A DNA stretch of 64,000 bases from Streptomyces cyaneus (GTDB lineage: Bacteria; Actinomycetota; Actinomycetes; Streptomycetales; Streptomycetaceae): the NCBI RefSeq assembly GCF_004028635.1, contig NZ_RQJW01000019.1:62001-126000 (forward strand), written 5' to 3'. Positions 1 through 8,836 of the stretch are shown piece after piece. The number at the start of each line of letters is the position of its first letter. The stretch's first letter is position 1. The notes beneath the pieces were generated by a model. It was not told the DNA's origin, ran no database searches, and was given only the letters and a program-made list of their open reading frames with translations. A program made the position numbers and the translations under genes.

Positions 1-294
1 GCCGTCCAGGTCGACCCCCGTCACGTCCTGGGGCGTCAGGCGGTCGTACGGCACTCCCGACGGCGTGACCAGCACCGTGTCACCGACGCGCACCGAGACA
101 TTGCCGGACGTGCCGACGACCAGCCCCTCGGACACGGTCCGGCGGGCCGTCGCCACGAGGGACTCCCAGGCATCCGCCTCCTCGGGGCGCACACGCCTGC
201 CCCACGGCTCCCCCACTTCCTGTACGCCTTCCCGCGCATCCCGCGCATCGCGCGCGCCCCGCTGATCCCGCTGGTCCCGCCGCTCCTCAGCCAT
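1..294 (-). CDS. Class II aldolase/adducin family protein (N-terminal part; runs off the left edge)
   Basis: The reverse strand opens with an ATG at 294 and stays open to base 1, giving 98 residues of a truncated gene. After a charged leader with RDQRD-like repeats, the stretch SEGLVVGTSGNVSVR and then VTPSGVPYDRL is the typical N-terminus of the fuculose-phosphate aldolase / ribulose-phosphate epimerase (FucA/AraD) family. These are zinc enzymes that cleave or form sugar-phosphate C-C bonds. The catalytic zinc histidines lie in the part outside the window, so the substrate cannot be given. The gene is divergent from the lysozyme gene at 502. Family assignment is secure; exact activity is not. 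Confidence 0.75.
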   Translation of the reverse strand, partial: MAEERRDQRDQRGARDARDAREGVQEVGEPWGRRVRPEEADAWESLVATARRTVSEGLVVGTSGNVSVRVGDTVLVTPSGVPYDRLTPQDVTGVDLDG

Positions 295-455
295 ACGGCG
301 ATCCTGCCAGCCGGGACCGCGACGCGGCCTCAAGTCGCAACCGAGCCGGGGCACTCTAGGGCGGAAGACCGACGTCCGGAAGGGTGCATATACGGATACA
401 TCACCCTCTTCCCATGCTTGGCCGGAGATCGATCGGCATTCAATGACCTTCCAGT

Positions 456-470
456 AATCTCTGGGAGATT
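456..470. promoter_or_regulatory. Inverted repeat upstream of the lysozyme gene
   Basis: AATCTC-TGG-GAGATT is a perfect 6-bp inverted repeat with a 3-bp centre, about 30 bases before the lysozyme start. It may be an operator or a short leader hairpin. No regulator can be assigned. Confidence 0.3.
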
Positions 471-501
471 TGTTGTGCACGTCGCCATTCCGGGGGGAAA
501 T

Positions 502-1251
502 ATGGCCCGTGATCGCAAACCGTCCCGTCACCGCTCCCGCCTCATAGCGATATCCGTGGCGGCGCTCACCCTTGGGGGGACCGCGCTCGCCGAGATTCCG
601 GCCGCGGCGGCCGGCAAGCCCAAGGGACATGACGTCTCGTCCCACCAGAAGAACGTCAACTGGCAGAGCTCGAAGGCGAAGGGCGCCAGGTTCGTCTACG
701 TCAAGGCGACGGAGTCCCACACCTACCGCAACCCATACTTCAACCAGCAGTACAACGGCTCCCGCAACGTGGGCCTGGTACGCGGCGCGTACCACTTCGC
801 GCTGCCGAACAAGTCGTCGGGCCAGGCGCAGGCGGCGCACTTCGTGCGCAACGGCGGCGGCTGGAAGTCGGACGGCTGGACCCTGCCGCCAGCGCTGGAC
901 ATCGAATACAACCCGTACAGCAAGCACAAGTGCTACGGGCTGAGCAAGGCGAAGATGGTCAGCTGGATCCAGTCCTTCAGCAATGAGGTGAAGCGGCTGA
1001 CCGGCCGCCGTCCGGTGATCTACACCACCACGCACTGGTGGAACACATGCACCGGTGCCAGCCGCGCCTTCGCCTCGAATCACGCGCTGTGGATAGCCCG
1101 CTACGACTCCGCGACGGCGGGGGCACTGCCGGCCGGATGGCAGTACTGGACCATCTGGCAGTACGACAACGGCAGCGGCAGCCTGCCGGGTGACCAGAAT
1201 CTCTTCAACGGGTCCATGACCCAGCTGAGGAAGTTTGCCCGGGGCTACTGA
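502..1251 (+). CDS. Secreted GH25 lysozyme (N,O-diacetylmuramidase family)
   Basis: A 249-residue protein. The first ~37 residues form a signal peptide (basic RDRKPSRHRSR, hydrophobic stretch, AAAA cleavage region). The rest is one GH25 domain: GHDVSSHQ (Asp44) at the first strand, VKATES, and ALDIEYNPY with Asp133/Glu135 as the expected catalytic pair, then WTIWQYDNGSG near the end. The family hydrolyses the MurNAc-GlcNAc bond of peptidoglycan, so the enzyme should act outside the cell on walls. The ATG at 502 follows a G-run (492-497). An upstream in-frame ATG at 418 would put 28 residues before the signal peptide and is unlikely. The gene appears monocistronic. Confidence 0.9.
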   Translation: MARDRKPSRHRSRLIAISVAALTLGGTALAEIPAAAAGKPKGHDVSSHQKNVNWQSSKAKGARFVYVKATESHTYRNPYFNQQYNGSRNVGLVRGAYHFALPNKSSGQAQAAHFVRNGGGWKSDGWTLPPALDIEYNPYSKHKCYGLSKAKMVSWIQSFSNEVKRLTGRRPVIYTTTHWWNTCTGASRAFASNHALWIARYDSATAGALPAGWQYWTIWQYDNGSGSLPGDQNLFNGSMTQLRKFARGY

Positions 1252-1358
1252 CCCTTGCGGCGCCTGGGCCGCTCGGTGACCGATGGAGGCCGTTGGAGCG
1301 GGAGCCTCCGCTTTCGACAGAACAACCACCTCCTCCAGACACCGTGCGGCCTGCCCCA

Positions 1359-1380
1359 GTTCACCTTCCGTTCACTCAGG
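1359..1380 (+). promoter_or_regulatory. PhoP (PHO) box upstream of the phosphate transporter
   Basis: Two adjacent 11-base direct repeats, GTTCACCTTCC and GTTCACTCAGG, match the Streptomyces PHO box (repeats of GTTCACC with 4-base spacers). The site lies 47-69 bases before the transporter start, in a promoter position. It implies control by the PhoR-PhoP system according to phosphate supply; direct PhoP binding is inference. Confidence 0.7.
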
Positions 1381-1427
1381 TTTCCTACGGTCAACCGACC
1401 GATGACCTCGAACGATTGCCTGGGTAA

Positions 1428-2663
1428 ATGGAAAACTTCTCGCTGATCCTCGCGATTGTGGTAGTAACCGCACTTGCGTTCGATTTCACGAACGGTTTCC
1501 ACGACACCGCCAACGCGATGGCCACGACCATCTCGACCGGTGCACTCAAGCCCAAGGTCGCGGTGGCCATGTCCGCCGTGCTGAACCTTGTCGGCGCCTT
1601 CCTCTCCGTGGAGGTCGCCAACACGATCTCCAAAGGTCTCGTCGACGAGACCGGCATCCGCCCCGAGGTCATATTCGCCGCGTTGGTCGGCGCGATCCTC
1701 TGGAACCTGCTGACCTGGCTGGTAGGCCTGCCCTCCAGCTCCTCGCACGCCCTCATGGGCGGACTGATCGGCGCCACCGTCGCCTCGGCCGGCATCGGCG
1801 CGGTCCACGGGGACGTGCTCGTCACCAAGGTGCTGATCCCGGCGATCGCCGCCCCGCTGGTCGCGGGCATCGCCGCGCTGCTGGCCACGCGGCTGTCGTA
1901 CTCCCTCGGCAAGAAGGCCGACGGCAACGCCGCCAAGAAGGGCTACCGCGCCGGCCAGATCGCCTCCGCCGGCCTGGTCTCCCTCGCCCACGGCACCAAC
2001 GACGCCCAGAAGACGATGGGCATCATCACCCTCGCCCTGGTCGCCGGCGGCACCCTCGCCCCCGACTCCGACCCGCCCATGTGGGTCATCCTCTCCGCGG
2101 GTCTGGCCATCGCGCTCGGCACCTACCTCGGCGGCTGGCGCATCATCCGCACCATGGGCAAGGGCCTGACCGACCTCCAGCCGCAGCAGGGCTTCGCCGC
2201 CCAGACGAGCGCCGCGACGGTCATCCTGGCCTCCTCCCACCTCGGCTTCTCCCTCTCCACCACGCACTCCGTCTCCGGCGCGGTGATGGGCGCGGGCCTC
2301 GGCCGCAAGGGCGGCGTGGTGCGCTGGTCGACGGCCACCCGGATGTTCGTCGCCTGGGGCCTCACGCTCCCGGCGGCCGCCCTGGTCGGCGCGCTCGCGG
2401 AGTACGTGACGGGCTTCGGCGCCTGGGGCACGGCCCTCGTCGCGATCTTCCTGGTCGGCTCCAGCGCCGCCATCTGGAAGCTCTCGCGCCGCGAGGTCGT
2501 CGACCACACGAACGTCAACGAGACCGACGAGCCGGCCGGCGTCGTCACCACGGCGATCGCCGCCGTGACCCCGCCGCCCACGGGCAGCGCGGCGACCGAG
2601 GAGCTGGCGGCCACGATCCCGGCTCCGTCCTCCGAGTCGGCGCCCTCGCAGGCCGCCGTCTGA
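1428..2663 (+). CDS. pitH2: Low-affinity inorganic phosphate transporter, PiT/PHO4 family
   Basis: A 411-residue polytopic membrane protein with the duplicated PiT signature: TNGFHDTANA at residues 21-30 and LAHGTNDAQKTMG at about 187-198. PiT proteins import metal-phosphate with H+ (or Na+). The C-terminal ~60 residues are a hydrophilic Ala/Pro/Ser tail. A PHO box sits just upstream, and in S. coelicolor the Pit gene next to the cobalamin cluster is called pitH2, which is why that symbol is used. The small membrane-protein gene at 2707 follows after 43 bases and is probably co-transcribed. The ribosome-binding site before ATG 1428 is weak. Confidence 0.92.
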   Translation: MENFSLILAIVVVTALAFDFTNGFHDTANAMATTISTGALKPKVAVAMSAVLNLVGAFLSVEVANTISKGLVDETGIRPEVIFAALVGAILWNLLTWLVGLPSSSSHALMGGLIGATVASAGIGAVHGDVLVTKVLIPAIAAPLVAGIAALLATRLSYSLGKKADGNAAKKGYRAGQIASAGLVSLAHGTNDAQKTMGIITLALVAGGTLAPDSDPPMWVILSAGLAIALGTYLGGWRIIRTMGKGLTDLQPQQGFAAQTSAATVILASSHLGFSLSTTHSVSGAVMGAGLGRKGGVVRWSTATRMFVAWGLTLPAAALVGALAEYVTGFGAWGTALVAIFLVGSSAAIWKLSRREVVDHTNVNETDEPAGVVTTAIAAVTPPPTGSAATEELAATIPAPSSESAPSQAAV

Positions 2664-2706
2664 CCCCCGCCCGGTTACTCACCCCAGTTACCCAGGAAGA
2701 AGAATC

Positions 2707-2928
2707 ATGAAGATCGACTGGGCGGCCCTCGGCTCCGTCTTCGGCGTCAGCCTCGTGGTCACGGTGGCCCTGGTGGGCCTGTTCACCCTCGGCATCGCGG
2801 GCCTGTCCCGCCAGGAGAAGGCCTCGGCCCAGGGCGGCTCGGCCGCCCTGGCGGTCACCGGTGCGTACGCGTGCTTCGCGGCGTGTGCGGCGGCTGTGGG
2901 GTACGGGATCTATCTGATCGTGGCCTGA
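2707..2928 (+). CDS. Small membrane protein downstream of pit
   Basis: A 73-residue protein with two hydrophobic segments (about residues 8-32 and 46-72) separated by the polar loop SRQEKASAQGG. An AGGAAGAAG ribosome-binding site precedes the ATG. It is placed to be co-transcribed with the phosphate transporter and could be an accessory subunit or regulator of it, but no characterised domain is recognised and this rests on position alone. A strong terminator follows at 2956. Confidence 0.8.
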   Translation: MKIDWAALGSVFGVSLVVTVALVGLFTLGIAGLSRQEKASAQGGSAALAVTGAYACFAACAAAVGYGIYLIVA

Positions 2929-2955
2929 GCCGGCGTGGTCTGACATACGGCACGC

Positions 2956-3005
2956 ACCGGGCGGGTGCGGGGACGACGGTCCTCGCGCCCGCCCGGTCGG
3001 CTTTT
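2956..3005. terminator. Stem-loop terminator between convergent genes
   Basis: Arms 2956-2969 and 2984-2997 pair over 14 positions with one G-U wobble, followed by TTTT at 3002-3005. The site lies between the small membrane protein (+) and the protease-STAND gene (-) and could serve both strands. Confidence 0.8.
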
Positions 3006-3013
3006 CTGGGCCG

Positions 3014-6000
3014 CTACGGGCACGGCGAGTCCGTCACCGATCCGGCGCGGTCGAGGATGAGCCGCTCCTCCGGGGTGTACGAGGTCCAGTGACGGCACAG
3101 GGCCTTGTGCCAGGCCTCGGGGTCCAGGGGGATGGTCAGCTCGGAGTTGCCCTGGCGGAAGGTGAGACGGTCGGCCGTCAGGTGCAGATCCTCCGGGTGG
3201 GCGGTGAACGGGAACGTGACATAGGGCTCGTCCCGATCCTCGGGCCGCCACAAAGCCAGGCTTACGCTCCCTTCATCGCTGAGCAGGGTTCCGTCGTCGG
3301 CCAGTTGCCTCACTGACGTCTCTTCGTCCGCCTCGATGGCCAGCCCGACCCGTTTGCCGGTTTCCACGTCCCATCGCTGGATCGTCCTGGCGTCCATCGA
3401 GGTGGCGACCGTCCGGCCCCGCGGGTCGAAGGCCAGCTTCACGTAGGTCCCGTCCGGCTCCGTCACCATGATGCCGGTGTCCCTGCGCGCCCGGCCGGTC
3501 TTCGTGTTCCAGATGACCAGCTCGCCGCTGCTGTGGCCGACTGCCACTTCGTCACGGCGTCCGGGACGGACGGCGAACCCACGGCACAGCAGGCCCGGAG
3601 CGCCACAGGGATCCACGCCCAGGACCCTGGGCTTGTCCGATGCGAAGTCGTACCGGATCAGTTGCCGGGATGTCAGGAGCACCACTGCCCCGCCCTGGAG
3701 GGGAGCAGCGTCGGAAAGGCCCGGGTACGGCCGCACCCGCGCCTCCCTCGGGCTGTCCGGGTCGCGGAAGGAGATCTTGTCCTCGCCCCACAGGACCAGA
3801 TGCCTGCCGTTCGTGGTGAAGAACCCGCCCGCCGAGCCGTCTTTGAACTCCTCCACCACCACCGGTTGCGCCTGGTTCTCCACGCCCGGCCGCGCCACGA
3901 CCAGTCTCTCCGGAGCCTCCGCGAACCTGGCGTCGGAACTCGCGGTCTGAGCGCGGTACGCGCCGTCCGGGCTTCTCATGTATGTGGCTTCATTCGAACC
4001 GACGCCGGGCGCGGGGTCGGGTAGCGGCATGCTGGACTGCTCCTCCGTCCGCAGGACCAGCAGATCCGACGCCGACGCCAGCAGAATGCGCGGGGCCGCC
4101 CCCTCCCCCTCGCCCGGAAGGACACCGACGAGCTGCTCCTCGTCCTCTTCGGACGAGGAGACGCCCGGTGCGCGGTACCGCTTGCCGGTGCCCGTGTCGA
4201 TCACCTCGTACTGGGTCACCTGTGTGGTGCCACTCTCCACCGCATAGCGTCCGGTGAGATCCGGACCACCCGGATCAATCGCCAGAAACGGCCTTCCCTC
4301 GGCGCCATGAGAGCCCGCCAACCGGATCAGCGCGTGCCGGCCATGGCCGCGGTCCACGACGACCCCCGCGCCCCGGTGGGAGATCCACTCGGCGTCCGCG
4401 ACGGTACGCGGGTCCCCGCCGGTCACCAGATTCTGCACCCGTGCTTCGCTCCGGCTGTCGTACCGGCTGAGGTAGACGACGTCCCGGCCCTCCCCGACCA
4501 GCGCGGCATCGGCTGCCACCGGCCCACTCGGTACCCCCTTCCGCGACGCCTGCTCCACCTTGCCCGTCCGGCTCTGCCAGACCTGGGTCCGAGAGCTGTG
4601 CGCCCTCCCCTTGTCGGCGTAACGGTCGGCGACGAGGCGGAGCAGCAGCCGGCCGCTGTCCGAGAAGTCGAGCGCCATGGTCTCGGGCACACGCCCGGTC
4701 CCCAGCGTCGGCTGCTGTCCGGTCCACAGGTGCTTGTGGGCGCGTACGTCGTAACAGTGGACCGACCCGTCGGCGGACACGATGGCCAGCAACCCGCCGT
4801 CATCGCTGAGCTCGGCGCGTTCGGGAGCTCCTCCACCGGTCAGACCCGGCACCTGCCACCAGCTCGCCCGCCCGTCGGCGAGCCCCGTCCACACCCGGGC
4901 GTGCGCGACGCCGTCCCGGCTGACGGACGTGGTCACGACCGTGGAGCCGTCCGGGGTGACGTCGATGCTCCGGATGGGCTCGGATCCTTGCCCCGCATGC
5001 CCGGAGATCACCGACATGCCGCCGAGGTAGGCCTCAAGCAGCGCCTGCCGAGCCTCCTTGGCGGGTGCGTTGTGCCACGCGGCCACGGACAGCCGCGCGG
5101 CCATGCCCGGATCGGTCGTCGCCAGCCGGGCGGCCTCCTCCGTCAGCCGCCGGGACGCCATGGTCCGCACACGTTCCTCCAGGGCCAGTCCCCCGCGCCA
5201 TGTCTCGACCGCCAGACAGCCCGCCACCAGCGCCAGCACCACCATCACCGCTGTCGCCAGCCGCCACCGCCGCAGGCCCCGTTGCTGATGCCTGCGGCTG
5301 AGCTGCACATAGTCACGCTCCGCCGGTGTGATGTCCTCGCGGTGATCCGGATCCCCCAGCCACTCCAGCGACGTGGCCAGCATCGTCCCCCGCAGCAGCG
5401 CGCCCGGTTCCTCCCCCGTCTCCTTCCAGTGGGCGAGTGCCTGCAGCAGCCGTTCCTGCCAGGCCCGGAAGTTGCGGGAATCGTCCAGCCACTTTTTCAG
5501 GGGGCCCCAGGCGCGGACCAGTTCCTCGTGGGCGAGGTCGACGATGGGGTCGTCGTCGGGGCCGTGGGTGATGCGGATGAAGCGGGTTCGGGTTGCCAGG
5601 GCCTCGGCGGCGGACCGGAGTTCGGGCGGCAGGGGCGCGAGGCGTACCGGCTTGCGGGTGAAGCCGCCCGCGTCGTCGGGGCGGGCGAGTTGGGTGAACA
5701 GGCGGCGGACCGGGGCCTCGCCGTGCGCGACGATGACCTCGCCGACCCGCTGCTCGGCGTGGGCGGACAGGGCGCCGGCGACACCGCCCAGGGCCTCGTA
5801 GCCGGAGTGGGTGAGGCGGATGCCCTTCTCGTGCGCCCAGAGTTCCGTGAGGGCGAACTCCACCAGAGGCAGATGGCCCGGCTCGTCCTCGGCGTCGTCG
5901 ACGATGCGTTGGGCCAGGCCGGTGTCGAGGGTGAGGCCGGGGACCCGGGCGGCAGGCCCCTCGACGGCACGCAGCAGGCCCGATCGGCCGAGTGGCGCGA

Positions 6001-7438
6001 CCACTTGGGCACAGTCGCTGAGGAAGCGGGCGGTGCCGGGGTCGGCGAGTTCGTCCAGGCAGGACGAGCGCAGGGTGGCCACCACGCGCAGCCGCCGCCC
6101 TTCGGCCGGGACCGAGACCATACCGACCATCAGGGCAAGCAGGGCGCGGGCGGTGGCCGGTTCGGCGGCGACGGTCTCCTCCAGTTGGTTGAGGAAGAAG
6201 ACGTGGCCGCGAGGGCCGCAGTGGTCGAGCAGACGTCGTCCGAGTTCGGCGGGGGTCGTGCCGTCGGCGGAGTCCAGCAGATCGGCCAGGACGAGTGCGG
6301 CGCGCTCGTGCTCGACGACGGCCAGGGCGGGGCCGGGCGCGGCGGGCGCAGGGTGCGCCGGGACCGTGCCAGAACCGGACGCAGACGTCGAGCCCGGCTC
6401 TGGACGAGGGCCCGGCACTCCCCAGGGTCCGGAAGCGGAGCCAGCCGCAGCAGAAGCGTCGCCGCCCAGCCCTGCATCTGCGGATGCGGATGTGGATGTG
6501 GATGTGGATGCCCCCGCCTCCAGCAACCCCACCACCGCCCGGGCCACCGTCACCGACGCCCGGGTACCCGGCAGGGGGCGGAGCTCGGAGACGGTGAACC
6601 CCTCAGCCCTCAGACGGGGCAGGACTCCCGCCCGTACCAGGGAGGTCTTCCCGCTGCCGGACGGGCCGACGACCGGCACCACCAAGTGCCGTTCGACCGC
6701 GTCGAGGAGCCGACGGGTCTCCTCCTCACGGCCGAAGAAGTACTCGGCGTCCTCCTCACGGAAGGCGTCGAGCCCTTGGTAGGGGCAGCGGCGCAGGCCC
6801 GGCTGGAGGTCCAGGAGGGCGGCGGCCGGGATCAGATACGACGTCACGGCGGCGGCACCGCGGTCGGTCGCGACCGTCATGCCGATGACCGCGCCGATGT
6901 CCTCGTCCCAGACCGGTGCTCCGCTGCATCCGGGGGCGATGCGGTGGGCCGTGCTGTCCGTCTCCATCGAGATCCAGCCCTGGCTGACCGCGCCGAGCAG
7001 CCGGCCGCCGATCCAGGCGCCGTGCTCGGCGCTGGCGGGGAAGCCGAGAACGCGGAAACGGTGGTGCCAGACGTCGGCGGCGTCCGCGAGAGGGACCGCA
7101 CCGGCGGGCGCCCCTTCCGGCAGCCTCAGCAGTGCGATGTCCCCGGTGCCGTCCCCCGCCACCGGCCGCCAGGCCGACACCGACGCCTCGTACCTCACCG
7201 CGCCCGGCCGCAGCGGGAACTCCACGGTCACCGGCGCCGCGGGCGGCGTCGACGACCCCGCGTCGGTGCCCAGCGCGTCGGCGACGACATGGGCGCAGGT
7301 GGCCACCGTGCCCGGTGCCAGCAGGAACCCGGTCCCGACGGGCCGCCCGTCGCCGCCGCACACCCGTACCACCGTCGCGCCGAACTCTTCCAGGAATCGA
7401 GCGGATTCTCCCGGTACACCGGTGTCATCAATAGTCAT
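3014..7438 (-). CDS. Trypsin-like protease / STAND NTPase / WD40 membrane protein
   Basis: A 1474-residue multidomain protein. Residues ~15-210 are a chymotrypsin-fold protease with a visible triad: His50 (TCAHVV), Asp100 (GDIALL) and Ser172 (PGCSGAP). Residues ~218-650 are a STAND-type NTPase with Walker A at 258-265 (GPSGSGKT). The Walker B position reads VFFLNQLEE (about 413-421), with Asn where the family usually has Asp. A transmembrane helix spans ~727-746. The last ~700 residues carry degenerate WD40-like repeats expected to form beta-propellers. A low-complexity Ser/Thr/Ala/Pro insert (~309-370) interrupts the NTPase. Proteins of this layout are thought to be signal-sensing switches, some in host-conflict systems; the role here is unknown. 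ATG 7438 is chosen because the protease domain begins right after it. Confidence 0.85.
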   Translation of the reverse strand: MTIDDTGVPGESARFLEEFGATVVRVCGGDGRPVGTGFLLAPGTVATCAHVVADALGTDAGSSTPPAAPVTVEFPLRPGAVRYEASVSAWRPVAGDGTGDIALLRLPEGAPAGAVPLADAADVWHHRFRVLGFPASAEHGAWIGGRLLGAVSQGWISMETDSTAHRIAPGCSGAPVWDEDIGAVIGMTVATDRGAAAVTSYLIPAAALLDLQPGLRRCPYQGLDAFREEDAEYFFGREEETRRLLDAVERHLVVPVVGPSGSGKTSLVRAGVLPRLRAEGFTVSELRPLPGTRASVTVARAVVGLLEAGASTSTSTSASADAGLGGDASAAAGSASGPWGVPGPRPEPGSTSASGSGTVPAHPAPAAPGPALAVVEHERAALVLADLLDSADGTTPAELGRRLLDHCGPRGHVFFLNQLEETVAAEPATARALLALMVGMVSVPAEGRRLRVVATLRSSCLDELADPGTARFLSDCAQVVAPLGRSGLLRAVEGPAARVPGLTLDTGLAQRIVDDAEDEPGHLPLVEFALTELWAHEKGIRLTHSGYEALGGVAGALSAHAEQRVGEVIVAHGEAPVRRLFTQLARPDDAGGFTRKPVRLAPLPPELRSAAEALATRTRFIRITHGPDDDPIVDLAHEELVRAWGPLKKWLDDSRNFRAWQERLLQALAHWKETGEEPGALLRGTMLATSLEWLGDPDHREDITPAERDYVQLSRRHQQRGLRRWRLATAVMVVLALVAGCLAVETWRGGLALEERVRTMASRRLTEEAARLATTDPGMAARLSVAAWHNAPAKEARQALLEAYLGGMSVISGHAGQGSEPIRSIDVTPDGSTVVTTSVSRDGVAHARVWTGLADGRASWWQVPGLTGGGAPERAELSDDGGLLAIVSADGSVHCYDVRAHKHLWTGQQPTLGTGRVPETMALDFSDSGRLLLRLVADRYADKGRAHSSRTQVWQSRTGKVEQASRKGVPSGPVAADAALVGEGRDVVYLSRYDSRSEARVQNLVTGGDPRTVADAEWISHRGAGVVVDRGHGRHALIRLAGSHGAEGRPFLAIDPGGPDLTGRYAVESGTTQVTQYEVIDTGTGKRYRAPGVSSSEEDEEQLVGVLPGEGEGAAPRILLASASDLLVLRTEEQSSMPLPDPAPGVGSNEATYMRSPDGAYRAQTASSDARFAEAPERLVVARPGVENQAQPVVVEEFKDGSAGGFFTTNGRHLVLWGEDKISFRDPDSPREARVRPYPGLSDAAPLQGGAVVLLTSRQLIRYDFASDKPRVLGVDPCGAPGLLCRGFAVRPGRRDEVAVGHSSGELVIWNTKTGRARRDTGIMVTEPDGTYVKLAFDPRGRTVATSMDARTIQRWDVETGKRVGLAIEADEETSVRQLADDGTLLSDEGSVSLALWRPEDRDEPYVTFPFTAHPEDLHLTADRLTFRQGNSELTIPLDPEAWHKALCRHWTSYTPEERLILDRAGSVTDSPCP
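6482..6511. repeat. Hexanucleotide microsatellite inside the protease-STAND gene
   Basis: Five consecutive units of GGATGC or GGATGT. On the coding (minus) strand they encode alternating Ser-Thr and Ser-Ala in the low-complexity insert of the NTPase domain. Units of 6 bases change length without shifting frame. Confidence 0.85.
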
Positions 7439-7642
7439 ACGGTTTGGTGGAGTTCCCCCCGGCTCGTAGTGCTTCGTACGACGTATTGGAGGTGCCGCGG
7501 CCCCCCGCCGCAACCGGCTTCACGGAACGCCACCCGCCACGGGGAATTGGCTCCGAGTCGGTCATCTGGGCCCTGGCGGCGTGCTAGCCGGTGTCACTCG
7601 TGTGGGGTTCTGCACACTCTCCCCGCGCAGGTCAACGGCAAG

Positions 7643-7891
7643 TTGACGCCCCTTCCAACCCCGTGGTGGACTGCCGGAGCCATATACGGCGGCAGGAGAG
7701 GAAGCCGGTGTGAATCCGGCGCGGTCCCGCCACTGTCACCGGGGTAGATAGCCCCGGGAGCCAGGAACTCTCGCCGCCGGTCTCGTCGAACCAGGGCGTG
7801 GACACCCTGAGTGAGGACATAACGCGATGCTCGCCTGCCGATCGAGATGCAGTGTCGGACCCTCGTCTGAACCGACGGTCGGCTGACCCCG
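7643..7891 (+). promoter_or_regulatory. Cobalamin riboswitch leader of the cob operon
   Basis: The 453-base gap 7439-7891 holds this leader. The conserved core is at about 7670-7792: AGAGGAAGCCGGTGTGAATC, the GCGGTCCCGCCACTGT segment, a CCGGGG...CCCCGG stem, and the B12-box-like GCCAGGAACTC. Together these are diagnostic of the adenosylcobalamin riboswitch. A following hairpin, CAGGG...CCCTG at about 7792-7811, may be part of the expression platform. A TTGACG at 7643-7648 is a plausible -35. The switch should lower expression of the downstream cob genes when B12 is abundant. I saw nothing recognisable between 7439 and 7642. Confidence 0.9.
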
Positions 7892-8836
7892 ATGCGTGCC
7901 GATCGCGTCTTCGCGTACGGCGCCGCCGCCGGACTTCTCGGTGATCTGCTGCTCGGCGACCCGCGCCGGGGGCATCCGGTCGCCGCGTTCGGGCGGGCGG
8001 CCACCTCCGTGGAACGGTTTTTGTGGCGCGACCACCGCGCGTGGGGTGCGCTGCACACCGCAGTGTGCGCCGGCGGCGCGGTGGCGCTCGGCGCCGTCGC
8101 CGCCCGTGCCGTCCGTACCTCCCCTGCCGCCTCCGTCACGCTGACCGCCGCCGCCACCTGGGCTGTTGTCGGGGGGACTTCGCTGGCGCGGGAGGCCCGG
8201 AGCATCGGGCGGGCCCTGGAGGCGGGGGACGTGGAAGGGGCCCGGGAGCGGCTGCCGCATCTGTGCGGGCGGGATCCGCAGGCGCTGGACGCGGACGGGA
8301 TCGCGCGGGCCGTGGTCGAGTCCGTTGCCGAGAACACCTCCGACGCGGTGGTGGGGGCGCTGGTGTGGGGGGCCGTCGGTGGCGTGCCGGGGCTGGTCGG
8401 GTTTCGGGCCGTGAACACCCTTGACGCCATGGTCGGGCACAAGTCGGCCAAGTACCGCCGGTACGGGTGGGCTTCGGCTCGGCTCGACGATGTGGCCGGG
8501 TGGCCGGGGGCGCGGCTCACCGCCGTGCTGGCCACCCTCGCGGGGGGCGATCCGCGGGGGGCTGTCCAGGCCTGGCGGGCCGATGCCGCCAAGCATCCCA
8601 GCCCCAACGCCGGACCCGTCGAGGCCTCGTTCGCGGGGGCGCTGAGGGTGCGGCTCGGCGGGACCTTGTCGTACGGCGGGCGGGTCGAGCACCGGCCCGT
8701 TCTCAACGGGGACGCCGGACGCGCCGTTCGAGTCAGCGACATCGAGCGTGCCGTACGGCTCTCGCAGCGCGTCAGTTGGCTCGCGCTCGGCGTCAGTGTC
8801 GCCGTGCGCCGCATCGTGAAGGGGCGTACGTCATGA
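7892..8836 (+). CDS. cobD: Adenosylcobinamide-phosphate synthase, CobD/CbiB
   Basis: A 314-residue membrane protein of the CbiB family, which joins aminopropanol (or its phosphate) to adenosylcobyric acid. Diagnostic stretches are GDLLLGDPRRGHPV near the N-terminus, ESVAENTSDAVVGAL around residues 144-158 and FRAVNTLDAMVGHKSAKY. It is the first gene after the cobalamin riboswitch and overlaps cobQ by the ATGA at 8833-8836, so it should be B12-controlled and translationally coupled to cobQ. The Shine-Dalgarno sequence before ATG 7892 is poor, fitting a start whose access is set by leader folding. Confidence 0.93.
   Translation: MRADRVFAYGAAAGLLGDLLLGDPRRGHPVAAFGRAATSVERFLWRDHRAWGALHTAVCAGGAVALGAVAARAVRTSPAASVTLTAAATWAVVGGTSLAREARSIGRALEAGDVEGARERLPHLCGRDPQALDADGIARAVVESVAENTSDAVVGALVWGAVGGVPGLVGFRAVNTLDAMVGHKSAKYRRYGWASARLDDVAGWPGARLTAVLATLAGGDPRGAVQAWRADAAKHPSPNAGPVEASFAGALRVRLGGTLSYGGRVEHRPVLNGDAGRAVRVSDIERAVRLSQRVSWLALGVSVAVRRIVKGRTS

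Noticed and set aside
4307..7747. 1146-codon open frame antisense to the protease-STAND gene
   Set aside because: It is a GC-rich shadow: Arg/Pro/Gly/His-rich with no domain, while the opposite strand encodes a coherent multidomain protein.
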